This document shows positions 26,488 through 34,449 of a DNA stretch of 64,000 nucleotides, one piece after another. Both the position numbers and the translations under genes were made by a program. This stretch comes from Malaciobacter molluscorum LMG 25693 (lineage in GTDB: Bacteria > Campylobacterota > Campylobacteria > Campylobacterales > Arcobacteraceae), in contig NZ_CP032098.1 of NCBI RefSeq assembly GCF_003544935.1, forward strand, positions 434,001 to 498,000, read 5' to 3'. The notes under the pieces were generated by a model. It ran no database searches, had not been told where the DNA came from, and saw only the letters and a list, made by a program, of their open reading frames with translations. How positions within the stretch are numbered: the stretch's first letter is position 1; every line of letters begins with the position of its first letter.

Positions 26488-27198
26488 ATGAATAAATCAT
26501 TCATTTCAAATTTTTTAGCTTTTTTACTGATTATTGTAGGTTATTTTTTAGATAATAATCTCTTATTAATGATTGGCCTATTTGCTTTTAGTGGAGCAAT
26601 AACAAACGCTATTGCTGTGCATATGTTATTTGAAAAGGTACCTTTTTTATATGGAAGTGGTGTTGTTGAAAGCAGATTTGAAGATTTTAAATCTGCTATA
26701 CATTCACTTATGATGAATGAGTTTTTTACAAAAGAGAATTTAAATAAATTCTTTGAAGATGAAATTAGTGGTGATAACTCAAAATTTGATTTATCAATAG
26801 TATTAGAAAAAACTGATTTTACTCCTGCCTTTGATTCTTTAAAAGAAGCAGTAATGAACTCTTCTTTTGGTGGGATGTTAGGAATGTTCGGTGGAGAACA
26901 AGCTTTAGATCCTTTGAAAGAACCTTTTGTAGAAAAACTTAAAGGTGCAATTGTAAATATCTCAAAAAATGAAACTTTTCAAAATGCGTTACATCAAAGT
27001 TTAAAAAACAAAGATGTAACTGATGATATTTATGAAAAAGTAAGTAATATAGTTAATAAACGATTAGACGAATTAACTCCTAAAATGGTAAAACATATTG
27101 TTCAAAATATGATAAAAGAACATTTGGGTTGGTTAGTAGTTTGGGGCGCTGTTTTTGGTGGCCTTATTGGATTTATTACGACTATTTTAGTAGGATAG
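26488..27198 (+). CDS. DUF445 family membrane protein
   Basis: A 236-residue protein with hydrophobic helices at the N-terminus (about 6-46) and one C-terminal helix (about 213-234), enclosing a helical domain. The sequence AFSGAITNAIAVHMLFEKVPFLYGSGVV is typical of DUF445 (YheB/YjiN type). AAGG precedes the ATG. A 118-bp gap separates it from the divergent acyltransferase gene. The family is widespread and its role is not known; it is sometimes linked to membrane contact or envelope maintenance. Confidence 0.85.
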   Translation: MNKSFISNFLAFLLIIVGYFLDNNLLLMIGLFAFSGAITNAIAVHMLFEKVPFLYGSGVVESRFEDFKSAIHSLMMNEFFTKENLNKFFEDEISGDNSKFDLSIVLEKTDFTPAFDSLKEAVMNSSFGGMLGMFGGEQALDPLKEPFVEKLKGAIVNISKNETFQNALHQSLKNKDVTDDIYEKVSNIVNKRLDELTPKMVKHIVQNMIKEHLGWLVVWGAVFGGLIGFITTILVG

Positions 27199-27204
27199 AA
27201 TATA

Positions 27205-27510
27205 ATGGAAGAACAAGAAGAATTAGAAGTATTAGTAGTATTAGAGCTTGAAGGTTTAAAAGACCAAGAAGTTTTTGAAAAGCATGTAACTAAAGAGGGT
27301 TTTAAAATCGTTGAAGGTGAAAAATATGCGTATTCAGGGAAAAGTACAACTGGTACATTTGGTACGAAAGCATTTATTTTAGAAATTTTTAAAAAAGGGC
27401 TTTTAAAATCAGGTTTTGATGATTGTGGTATGATTTTTCAAATTGGAGATTTACCATGGCAAGCTTATAAATTTGATAAAAATACAAATGACTTTGAAAA
27501 AGCACAATAA
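27205..27510 (+). CDS. conserved hypothetical protein, 101 aa, upstream of mfd
   Basis: A small acidic soluble protein beginning with a run of glutamates (MEEQEELEVLVVLELEGL). It is predicted as alternating strands and helices, with a GKSTTGTFGTKAFILEIF central segment. The GKST here is not in a Walker context (no preceding GxxxxG). It is 6 bp from DUF445 and 3 bp from mfd, so it is probably co-transcribed with both. I do not recognise the family. Confidence 0.75.
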   Translation: MEEQEELEVLVVLELEGLKDQEVFEKHVTKEGFKIVEGEKYAYSGKSTTGTFGTKAFILEIFKKGLLKSGFDDCGMIFQIGDLPWQAYKFDKNTNDFEKAQ

Positions 27511-27513
27511 TTA

Positions 27514-30483
27514 ATGAAAGATATCTTCGATTTTTTTTCAAAAAAGAATGACTGCCAATTAATAATCGTAAATGATGATAAACAAGCACAAGTAGCTTCA
27601 GACATAGTATCTTACTATGGATATGAAGCTTTTGTGCTAGCAGATTTCAGAGCCAATTTTGGAGATGACTTATTATCTTTTAGTGAAGAGATCCAATCAA
27701 TTACAAAAGAATTAAATGGTTTTTATAACTATAAAAAACAGAAAAAAATACTTATTTCACCAATAAGAACTATTTCATATGCAATGCCAAAACAGAAATG
27801 TTTTGATACATTTACTATAAATTTTGCAGATACTATAAATATAGAAGAATTTAAATCAAAACTTTACAACTGGGGATATTACTTTGTAGATATTGTCACT
27901 TCTCAATCAGAAGTTTCATTTAGAGGTGATATTGTTGATATTTGTCCTTTAGGAAGTGATATAGGATATAGAATTTCACTTTTTGATGATGAAGTTGAAA
28001 GTATCAGGAAATTTGATATAGAAGATCAAAAATCTTTTAAAGAAGAGATTGAAAGTTTTGATATAAGTCCTGCTTTTTTAGCACTTGATGAAACTACATT
28101 TGAAGAGTTAAATGATGAAGTTCAACAAGTAGAATCTGATGCATTTGTAAAAGATATACACTCTTTAGGATTTTGGTATTTAAATGATTTAGGTGAATAT
28201 TTACCAACTGTGATGAATAGTTATATAACTTATGAAGCTTTAGATGAACTAGATGAAGTTTATGTATTTGAAGAAAAAAGAATTGCAAAAGAGAAATTTT
28301 TACAAACACCAATAGTTCCAAAGTCAAAAGATTATAAAGAAGTAGATGTTGCTAATATAAATGATTTTTTAACTTTTCATGAAGATAAACAAATTACAAT
28401 TATCTCATCAAGTGAAGCAAAAATCAAAGGTTTTGATTTAGATTTAACTAATAGTAAAATTAATTATATTATAAAACCTTATATTATAAATGTAGTTAGT
28501 AATGATGAAGTAATAATATCTTTAAATAAAGAGATAAAAAAAAGAAGAAAGAAAAGAGTAAAACTAGTTCTTGATGAATTACAAGAGGGTGATTTTGTTG
28601 TTCATGAAAAACATGGTATTGGTAAATATAATGGAATAGAACCTGTTACTGTAATGGGTGCAAAAAGAGATTTTGTAATTGTTTTATATGCAGGTGATGA
28701 TAAGTTACTAATACCTGTTGAAAATCTTGATTTAATTGATAGATATGTTGCTGATGGAAGTTCTTATGCTGTTGTTGATAAACTAGGAAAAGGAAGTTTT
28801 GCTAAATTAAAACAAAAAGTAAAAGATAGACTTTTTGCAATTGCTAATGATATTATTAAAATAGCAGCTGCAAGAGAGCTTGTAAATGGTATTAAAATAA
28901 ATACAGATAAACAACTTTTAATAGATTTTCAAAAAAGTGCAGGGTTTGAATACACAAAAGATCAAGTCAGAAGTATAACAGAAATATTTGAAGATTTAAG
29001 TAGTGGTAAAGTAATGGATAGATTACTTTCTGGTGATGTTGGATTTGGTAAAACTGAGGTTGCAATGAATGCAATTTTAGCAATATTATTAGATGGTTAC
29101 CAAGCTATTTTTGTATGTCCTACTACACTTCTTGCAACACAACATTATCAAGGAATGGCTAAAAGATTTAAAGAGTATGGAATTACTATGGCTAAGCTTG
29201 ATGGGAAATCTACAACAAAAGAGAAAAACCACATAAAAAAAGGTTTAGAAAGTGGTGAAATCCAGTTTGTAGTAGGAACTCACTCTTTACTTGATGTAAA
29301 AACAAAAGATTTAGCATTAGTTGTAATTGATGAAGAACATAAATTTGGAGTAAAACAAAAAGAGAAGTTAAAAGCATTAAGAGAGGATGTTCATATTTTT
29401 TCAATGAGTGCAACACCAATTCCTAGGACTTTAAATTTAGCACTTAGTAAATTAAAAGGAATGAGTAGTTTATTAACTCCTCCTCATGAAAGGCTTGGTG
29501 TTAGAACTTATGTTAAAGAGTATAGTGAAAAACTTATAAAAGAGATTATTTTAAGAGAAAAAAGAAGAGGTGGGCAGCTTTTTTATGTTCATAATAATAT
29601 TGCATCAATTGAGGCTAAAAGAAGTGATATTGAGCAAATAGTTCCAAATATCAAAGTAGAAGTAATTCATTCAAAAATAAAACCTGCTGATGCAGAAAAG
29701 ATAATTGATGCTTTTGAAAATAAGCAGTTTGATATTTTGCTTGCTACTTCTATTGTAGAATCAGGACTTCATTTACCAAATGCAAACTCAATTATTATTG
29801 ATGGTGCAGATAGATTTGGTATTGCAGATTTACATCAATTAAGAGGAAGAGTTGGTAGAAGTGATAAAGAAGGTTTTTGTTACTATATAGTTGAAGATAA
29901 AAAAACAATTACAAGTGATGCTATAAAAAGATTAATTGCTTTAGAATCAAACTCTTATTTAGGAAGTGGTACAGCTCTTGCTCATCAAGATTTAGAAATT
30001 AGAGGTGGTGGAAATATAATTGGTGAAGCTCAAAGTGGACATATTAAACAAATTGGGTATGGATTATATTTAAAAATGTTAGAAGATGCATTAGCTACTT
30101 TAAGTGGTGAAATAAAAGAACAAAATAAATCTGTTGATATAAAATTAGCAATTAGTGCATTTATTTCAAGTGATTATATAGTTGAAGATAGAGTAAGACT
30201 AGAACTTTATAGAAGATTAAGTAAAGCAACTACAAAAGAAGAAGTTTATGCAATTGAAGAAGAGATGGAAGATAGATTTGGTAAACCAGATATTCCTACA
30301 AAACAGTTTTTAGAACTTATTTTGATTAAAATATTTGCAATAAATAAAAATATTAAACAGATCAGTTCATATGAGATGAATATAACTTTTATTAAAAATG
30401 ATGATACAAAAGATAATATAAAATCACCAAGTAAAGATGATGACGATATAATAGCAACAACATTGAAATATTTAAGAAAATAG
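27514..30483 (+). CDS. mfd: transcription-repair coupling factor Mfd
   Basis: An ATP-driven translocase that removes RNA polymerase stalled at DNA lesions and recruits UvrA. The 989-residue protein has an N-terminal UvrB-like module, an RNA-polymerase-interaction (CarD-like) domain starting near EGDFVVHEKHGIGKY (about 357), then RecG-like helicase lobes with Walker A GDVGFGKT (508-515), DEEH (606-609), SATPIPRTLN and QLRGRVGRS, and the C-terminal TRCF domain (about 870-960). It is shorter than the E. coli protein (1148) but close to what I recall for Campylobacter. In Campylobacter and Helicobacter it lies directly beside the bactofilin gene; here 13.7 kb separates them. Confidence 0.97.
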   Translation: MKDIFDFFSKKNDCQLIIVNDDKQAQVASDIVSYYGYEAFVLADFRANFGDDLLSFSEEIQSITKELNGFYNYKKQKKILISPIRTISYAMPKQKCFDTFTINFADTINIEEFKSKLYNWGYYFVDIVTSQSEVSFRGDIVDICPLGSDIGYRISLFDDEVESIRKFDIEDQKSFKEEIESFDISPAFLALDETTFEELNDEVQQVESDAFVKDIHSLGFWYLNDLGEYLPTVMNSYITYEALDELDEVYVFEEKRIAKEKFLQTPIVPKSKDYKEVDVANINDFLTFHEDKQITIISSSEAKIKGFDLDLTNSKINYIIKPYIINVVSNDEVIISLNKEIKKRRKKRVKLVLDELQEGDFVVHEKHGIGKYNGIEPVTVMGAKRDFVIVLYAGDDKLLIPVENLDLIDRYVADGSSYAVVDKLGKGSFAKLKQKVKDRLFAIANDIIKIAAARELVNGIKINTDKQLLIDFQKSAGFEYTKDQVRSITEIFEDLSSGKVMDRLLSGDVGFGKTEVAMNAILAILLDGYQAIFVCPTTLLATQHYQGMAKRFKEYGITMAKLDGKSTTKEKNHIKKGLESGEIQFVVGTHSLLDVKTKDLALVVIDEEHKFGVKQKEKLKALREDVHIFSMSATPIPRTLNLALSKLKGMSSLLTPPHERLGVRTYVKEYSEKLIKEIILREKRRGGQLFYVHNNIASIEAKRSDIEQIVPNIKVEVIHSKIKPADAEKIIDAFENKQFDILLATSIVESGLHLPNANSIIIDGADRFGIADLHQLRGRVGRSDKEGFCYYIVEDKKTITSDAIKRLIALESNSYLGSGTALAHQDLEIRGGGNIIGEAQSGHIKQIGYGLYLKMLEDALATLSGEIKEQNKSVDIKLAISAFISSDYIVEDRVRLELYRRLSKATTKEEVYAIEEEMEDRFGKPDIPTKQFLELILIKIFAINKNIKQISSYEMNITFIKNDDTKDNIKSPSKDDDDIIATTLKYLRK

Positions 30484-30496
30484 TTGGGAAATAAAA

Positions 30497-30524
30497 AAAG
30501 AGAAAGTGGGAGAACTTTCTCTTT
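30497..30524 (+). terminator. terminator after mfd
   Basis: A perfect 11-bp stem (30497-30507 with 30514-30524) with loop GGGAGA, 14 bp past the mfd stop. The T tail is part of the 3' arm (CTCTTT). The following 95 bp up to the convergent gene hold nothing I recognise. Confidence 0.65.
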
Positions 30525-30618
30525 AAAGGAAGAAAACATTGAGTCCTAATATGTTTTTTCGAATGTAATTATAAAAAATGCAAGTGTATAAAAAGTGGGT
30601 TTTAATACTCTTTATCAA

Positions 30619-31908
30619 TTAAATTTCTAAAATATCATTAATAAGTCCAAAATACCAACCTTTTGCAGCATCTGCAACATCATGTGAAATTTCAGATATT
30701 TCATAACTTGGAATAAAAGTATCTTTGTATTTAAAATTATGTGTAATACTAACAGCTTTATTTTTTGTAATCATTGAATAACATACATTTCCTGGCATAT
30801 TATTTTTATAATCAAAACTTTTGTTTTTTATTCTACTTACTATCTCTTCACTTACAATATATGCACACGAATTTGCCATTTGTGCAGATTTTGCAAAAGA
30901 ATATTCTCCTTGTGAATCTCCTAAAATATAAATATCTTCAGAACTAGTTGATCTAAATGTTGGTTTTTTTAATTTTGCCCAACCCATTTCATCAACTTCT
31001 AAATTTGATTTTTTTATTAAAGAATTTGCTTGGTTTGGTGGAATAATATTTGCTTCTTCAAAATCTATTTTTTTATTTATATATTCAATTTGATTTTCAT
31101 CAAAATTTTTATATGTAATTTTTTTCTTTATAAAATCAACATCTTTAAACTGGCTATATGGTTTGTAAATAATGTAATTTTTGTAATATTTTTTGAAAGC
31201 TTCTAAAAATTTATAAGGTTTTGCAGCTGGTTTATCTCTTGGATCAAGTATAACAACTTTTCCTTTTATATTATTTTCTTTAAAATAGTTTGCAATTATA
31301 CATGCTCTTTCATATGGAGCAGGAGGGCACTTATAAGCACCATTTGGAATAGATATAATAAAGTTTCCACTTTTAAAGTTTTTTATCATTCTTTTTAAAG
31401 CAAGATGTTCACTTCCTGGTTTAAGTGCAGCCGGTGCTTTTATCTTACACTCTTGAATTTTTTTCTTATTTTTGAAAATCTTTTCATAATTATAATCAAT
31501 TCCTAAAGTTAAAATAAGGTATTCATATTCAATAATATTTTTTGTTGTATAAACTAGTTTTTTATTTTTGTCTATTTTTATAATCTCTTCATTTATAAAA
31601 TTAAAGTTGTTTTTTTCTATTGTTTTATAGTAGTCATAATTTAAATCTTCATATGAAATATTTCCAACATCACCTAACCATAAATTAGAAAAAGGGCAAG
31701 AAGAAAAATTATTATTTTTTTCAATTAATGTAACATTAATATTATTTAATTGTTTTAAGTTTTTTGCACAAGTAAGTCCTGCAAATCCTGCACCACAAAT
31801 AACTATTTTACTTTTTCTATTTTTATTTGGAATAGAAGCGATTGCACTATTTGTTGTAAGTAGTGCTGCTGTAAAAATTGAATATTTAAAAAAATCTCTT
31901 CGTATCAT
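30619..31908 (-). CDS. Tat-exported FAD oxidoreductase of the flavocytochrome c sulfide dehydrogenase type
   Basis: A 429-residue periplasmic flavoprotein. The N-terminus has a twin-arginine signal (RRDFFKYSIFTAALL) cleaved near SAIA. The FAD-binding motif VICGAGFAGL follows at about 33-42. The active-site type cysteine is in SSCPFSNLWLG, and a second cysteine is in GNVCYSMI of the C-terminal domain; together they match the redox-active pair of FccB/SoxF flavoproteins. LDPRDKPAAKPYKF and the C-terminal AAKGWYFGLI segment also fit. It would oxidise sulfide to polysulfide or sulfur. The cytochrome c partner is not adjacent, so it may be encoded elsewhere or the protein may work alone. It is divergent from the Spy-like operon. 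Confidence 0.85.
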   Translation of the reverse strand: MIRRDFFKYSIFTAALLTTNSAIASIPNKNRKSKIVICGAGFAGLTCAKNLKQLNNINVTLIEKNNNFSSCPFSNLWLGDVGNISYEDLNYDYYKTIEKNNFNFINEEIIKIDKNKKLVYTTKNIIEYEYLILTLGIDYNYEKIFKNKKKIQECKIKAPAALKPGSEHLALKRMIKNFKSGNFIISIPNGAYKCPPAPYERACIIANYFKENNIKGKVVILDPRDKPAAKPYKFLEAFKKYYKNYIIYKPYSQFKDVDFIKKKITYKNFDENQIEYINKKIDFEEANIIPPNQANSLIKKSNLEVDEMGWAKLKKPTFRSTSSEDIYILGDSQGEYSFAKSAQMANSCAYIVSEEIVSRIKNKSFDYKNNMPGNVCYSMITKNKAVSITHNFKYKDTFIPSYEISEISHDVADAAKGWYFGLINDILEI

Positions 31909-31978
31909 ATTTACTCCAAAAGCTTTTTATTATTTTAACTAAAAATTATATTTATAATAATAAAAAGTTATTTAATAG

Positions 31979-32036
31979 TTGTTATATTTTGTTAATAATC
32001 ATTAATATTTGTTAATAAAGAGTTTATAAGTTGTTA
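31979..32036. promoter_or_regulatory. phased TTGTTA repeat array, probable response-regulator operator
   Basis: TTGTTA occurs four times, beginning at 31979, 31989, 32009 and 32031, spaced 10, 20 and 22 bp, that is on one face of the helix. Two of the copies share the longer core TTTGTTAATAA exactly 20 bp apart. The array ends about 45 bp before the Spy-like gene and lies in the 172-bp divergent region to the sulfide flavoprotein. OmpR-family regulators bind such direct repeats, and one is encoded two genes downstream. Confidence 0.6.
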
Positions 32037-32080
32037 AAAACAATATTTTATAATTTTCTTATCAAAAAATAGGAGATAAA

Positions 32081-32518
32081 ATGAAAAGAAAAATTTTAGC
32101 AGCAACTTTAGCTACAACAATATTAACAACAGGATTATTTGCATACCAAAATAATGGTAAACAAGGTTGTGAATATATGAATAATAAAAATTCAATGTAT
32201 ATGAATAAAAAAGGGTCTTATTATAAACATCATGGTGTTATGGGAGTTGTTCAACAGTTGAATTTATCAGCAGAACAAAAGATTAAAATTGCGGATATTA
32301 TGAAATCAAATAGAGGTAAAATGCAAACAATAAATGATGCTTTTACTAAAACTGAATTTGATAAAAATAAGTTTATTAAAATTCTTTCTACTAAAAGAGA
32401 GAATATGATAAAATTAAAAGCACAAATGATTTCAGATATTTATGATATCTTAACAAAAGAACAAAAAGAACAATTTAAAGTATTGTTAGATTTAAAAACT
32501 AGTAGATTTAAAGGATAA
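32081..32518 (+). CDS. Spy/CpxP-like periplasmic stress protein
   Basis: A 145-residue protein with a signal peptide (about 1-21, ending LFA) and a small helical mature part. It carries an LTxxQ-like motif near LNLSAEQKIKIADIM and a second at ILTKEQKEQF, which define the Spy/CpxP family. Family members act as ATP-independent chaperones or as sensors that restrain a CpxA-type kinase when no misfolded protein is present. The tyrosine/methionine-rich linker (MNNKNSMYMNKKGSYYKHHG) might bind metal. It is the first gene of an operon with a response regulator (3-bp gap) and a kinase, so it probably modulates that system. Confidence 0.85.
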   Translation: MKRKILAATLATTILTTGLFAYQNNGKQGCEYMNNKNSMYMNKKGSYYKHHGVMGVVQQLNLSAEQKIKIADIMKSNRGKMQTINDAFTKTEFDKNKFIKILSTKRENMIKLKAQMISDIYDILTKEQKEQFKVLLDLKTSRFKG

Positions 32519-32521
32519 TTT

Positions 32522-33202
32522 TTGATAAAAATTGCAATGGTTGAAGATGATATTCAACTAGCTGAGTTATTAACTCAATATCTTAAAAAGTTCAATATAG
32601 AAGTTACAAATTTCGAAGAGCCTTTTTTGGCTCTTTCTAGTTTGAGAATACATAAATTTGATTTATTGATATTAGATTTGACTCTTCCTGGTATGGATGG
32701 ACTTGATGTATGTAAAGAAGTAGTTGAAAAATATAATATTCCAATAATAATTTCAAGTGCAAGAAGTGATATAACAGATAAAGTTACAGCTTTACAAATT
32801 GGAGCAGATGATTATTTACCTAAACCTTATGATCCAAGAGAATTAGAAGTAAGAATAAAAACAATTTTAAGAAGATATAATAAAAATGCAGAAGATATAG
32901 AAGATATAAAGAAAAAAATATTTGTTTTGAATTTAGAAAAACGTGAAATTACTAAAAAAGGACAATATATTAAATTAACTGCTGCTGAGTATGAAGTTTT
33001 ATCTTTATTAATAAAAAGAGAAGGTTTTATTGTAACAAGAGAAGAAATTTTTGATAATTCAGATTTATTAAATCATGATTACGAAAATTCAGGATCATTA
33101 GCTGTTATAATAAATAGAATTAGACAAAAAATAGAAGATAATTCAAAAGAGCCAAAGTATCTTCAAACTATAAGAGGAATGGGGTATAAATTTTTACAAT
33201 GA
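32522..33202 (+). CDS. OmpR-family response regulator (CpxR-like)
   Basis: A 226-residue two-domain regulator. In the REC domain the acidic pair is at D9/D10, the phosphoacceptor is D52 in LILDLTLPGMDG, and the lysine is K101 in YLPKPYDP. In the C-terminal winged helix, LTAAEYEVLSLLI and SLAVIINRIRQKIE are the typical transactivation and recognition helices, and TIRGMGYKF is the wing. The TTG start at 32522 lies 3 bp after the Spy-like gene. It overlaps the kinase by 4 bp (ATGA). The phased TTGTTA array upstream of the operon is the likely binding site, giving autoregulation. Confidence 0.93.
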   Translation: MIKIAMVEDDIQLAELLTQYLKKFNIEVTNFEEPFLALSSLRIHKFDLLILDLTLPGMDGLDVCKEVVEKYNIPIIISSARSDITDKVTALQIGADDYLPKPYDPRELEVRIKTILRRYNKNAEDIEDIKKKIFVLNLEKREITKKGQYIKLTAAEYEVLSLLIKREGFIVTREEIFDNSDLLNHDYENSGSLAVIINRIRQKIEDNSKEPKYLQTIRGMGYKFLQ

Positions 33203-34449
33203 ATAGACAATCAATTTTCTTTACAATTACAGTAAGTTTTATAATATCTATAGTTTTAGTAATTACAAGTTTTACTATATTAATGACTCATAATTATAAA
33301 AATGTTGAAGAGCAATTAATAGAAAAATATTTTCCAATTATTAAAATGGTAATAAGACAACATCATAGAGGTGGAATGAATAGTGATTTTTTTAAAACAT
33401 TAGAAGAAATAAATTATAGTATAGTTCCTCCAAAAAAGATAAATCAAGTAACATATAATCCTAAAACAGTAGTATTAGTTGAAAGAAAAGATCCTTCAGG
33501 AAGAAATATATTAAGAATCTTAAAACTTGATGGGAAAAATTATATTTATATGAAGAAAAAGCATGAAACCTTACTTGTAAAAGATGAAGCAACCCATAAT
33601 AATTTTACTCATATATATATAATTTTGGTGTTTGTAATTGTAATAATAACTGCTATCTTAATGTATTTAATAACACTTAGAAAATTGATGCCACTTAAAA
33701 TTTTAAAAGATAAAGTAAAAACATTAGGTGATGAAAACTTTGATTTTGAATGTTGCGATACTAATAGGAAAGATGAAGTCTCATTGCTTGCTTTAGAGTT
33801 TAAAAATACAGCAAAGAAACTTAAAAATATAAAAGAAGCAAGAAATGTTTTTATTAGAAATATAATGCATGAATTAAAAACACCAATAACAAAAGGAAAG
33901 TTTTTAGTAGAGATTGAGAATAGTGAACAAAATGATGAAAAATTAAGAGAAGTGTTTAATAGATTAGAGTCTTTAATAAATGAATTTGCTTCAATCGAAG
34001 AGTTGATTTCTTCTAGTAAAAATATAGAAAAAAATTATTATTATATTGACGATATTATTGATAATGCAAAAGATATTCTGATGATTGAAGAAGATAAAGT
34101 TCAACATAAATATGAAAATAAAAAACTTTATATAAATTATAAATTATTTAGTGTTGCTGTTAAAAATCTGATTGATAATGCAATTAAATATTCAAATGAT
34201 AAAAAAGTTATTGTAAAATCTGAAAATGAAGATATAATTTTTCAAAATAGAGGAGAAAAGCTTAAATATGATTTAACTTCATACTATGAACCTTTTTTTG
34301 CTTCAGAAGATAAATCTTCTAATTCTTTTGGACTAGGATTATATATAATACATAATATTTTAAAAGCAAATAATTATACTTTAGAATATTCATATAAAGA
34401 TGGAATAAATACATTTAGATGTAAAAAGGAAGAACCATCTACGAAATAG
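33199..34449 (+). CDS. sensor histidine kinase (HisKA type), partner of the CpxR-like regulator
   Basis: A 416-residue kinase with TM1 (about 9-28), a short periplasmic domain (about 30-130) containing a basic RQHHRGG segment, TM2 (about 134-155), a HAMP domain, the phosphoacceptor H224 in IMHELKTPITKGKF, the N box VKNLIDNAIKYS and the late motif SFGLGLYIIHNIL. The G1 box between them is unusual (FQNRGEKL), as in the ArsS-type kinases of Helicobacter/Campylobacter I remember. The order chaperone-regulator-kinase resembles CpxP-CpxR-CpxA. Its 3' end overlaps the next gene by 13 bp if the ATC start proposed there is right. Confidence 0.92.
   Translation: MNRQSIFFTITVSFIISIVLVITSFTILMTHNYKNVEEQLIEKYFPIIKMVIRQHHRGGMNSDFFKTLEEINYSIVPPKKINQVTYNPKTVVLVERKDPSGRNILRILKLDGKNYIYMKKKHETLLVKDEATHNNFTHIYIILVFVIVIITAILMYLITLRKLMPLKILKDKVKTLGDENFDFECCDTNRKDEVSLLALEFKNTAKKLKNIKEARNVFIRNIMHELKTPITKGKFLVEIENSEQNDEKLREVFNRLESLINEFASIEELISSSKNIEKNYYYIDDIIDNAKDILMIEEDKVQHKYENKKLYINYKLFSVAVKNLIDNAIKYSNDKKVIVKSENEDIIFQNRGEKLKYDLTSYYEPFFASEDKSSNSFGLGLYIIHNILKANNYTLEYSYKDGINTFRCKKEEPSTK

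Noticed and set aside
27205-27510. GKST in the small protein as a P-loop
   Set aside because: The glycine-rich start of Walker A is missing and the context does not fit an ATPase.
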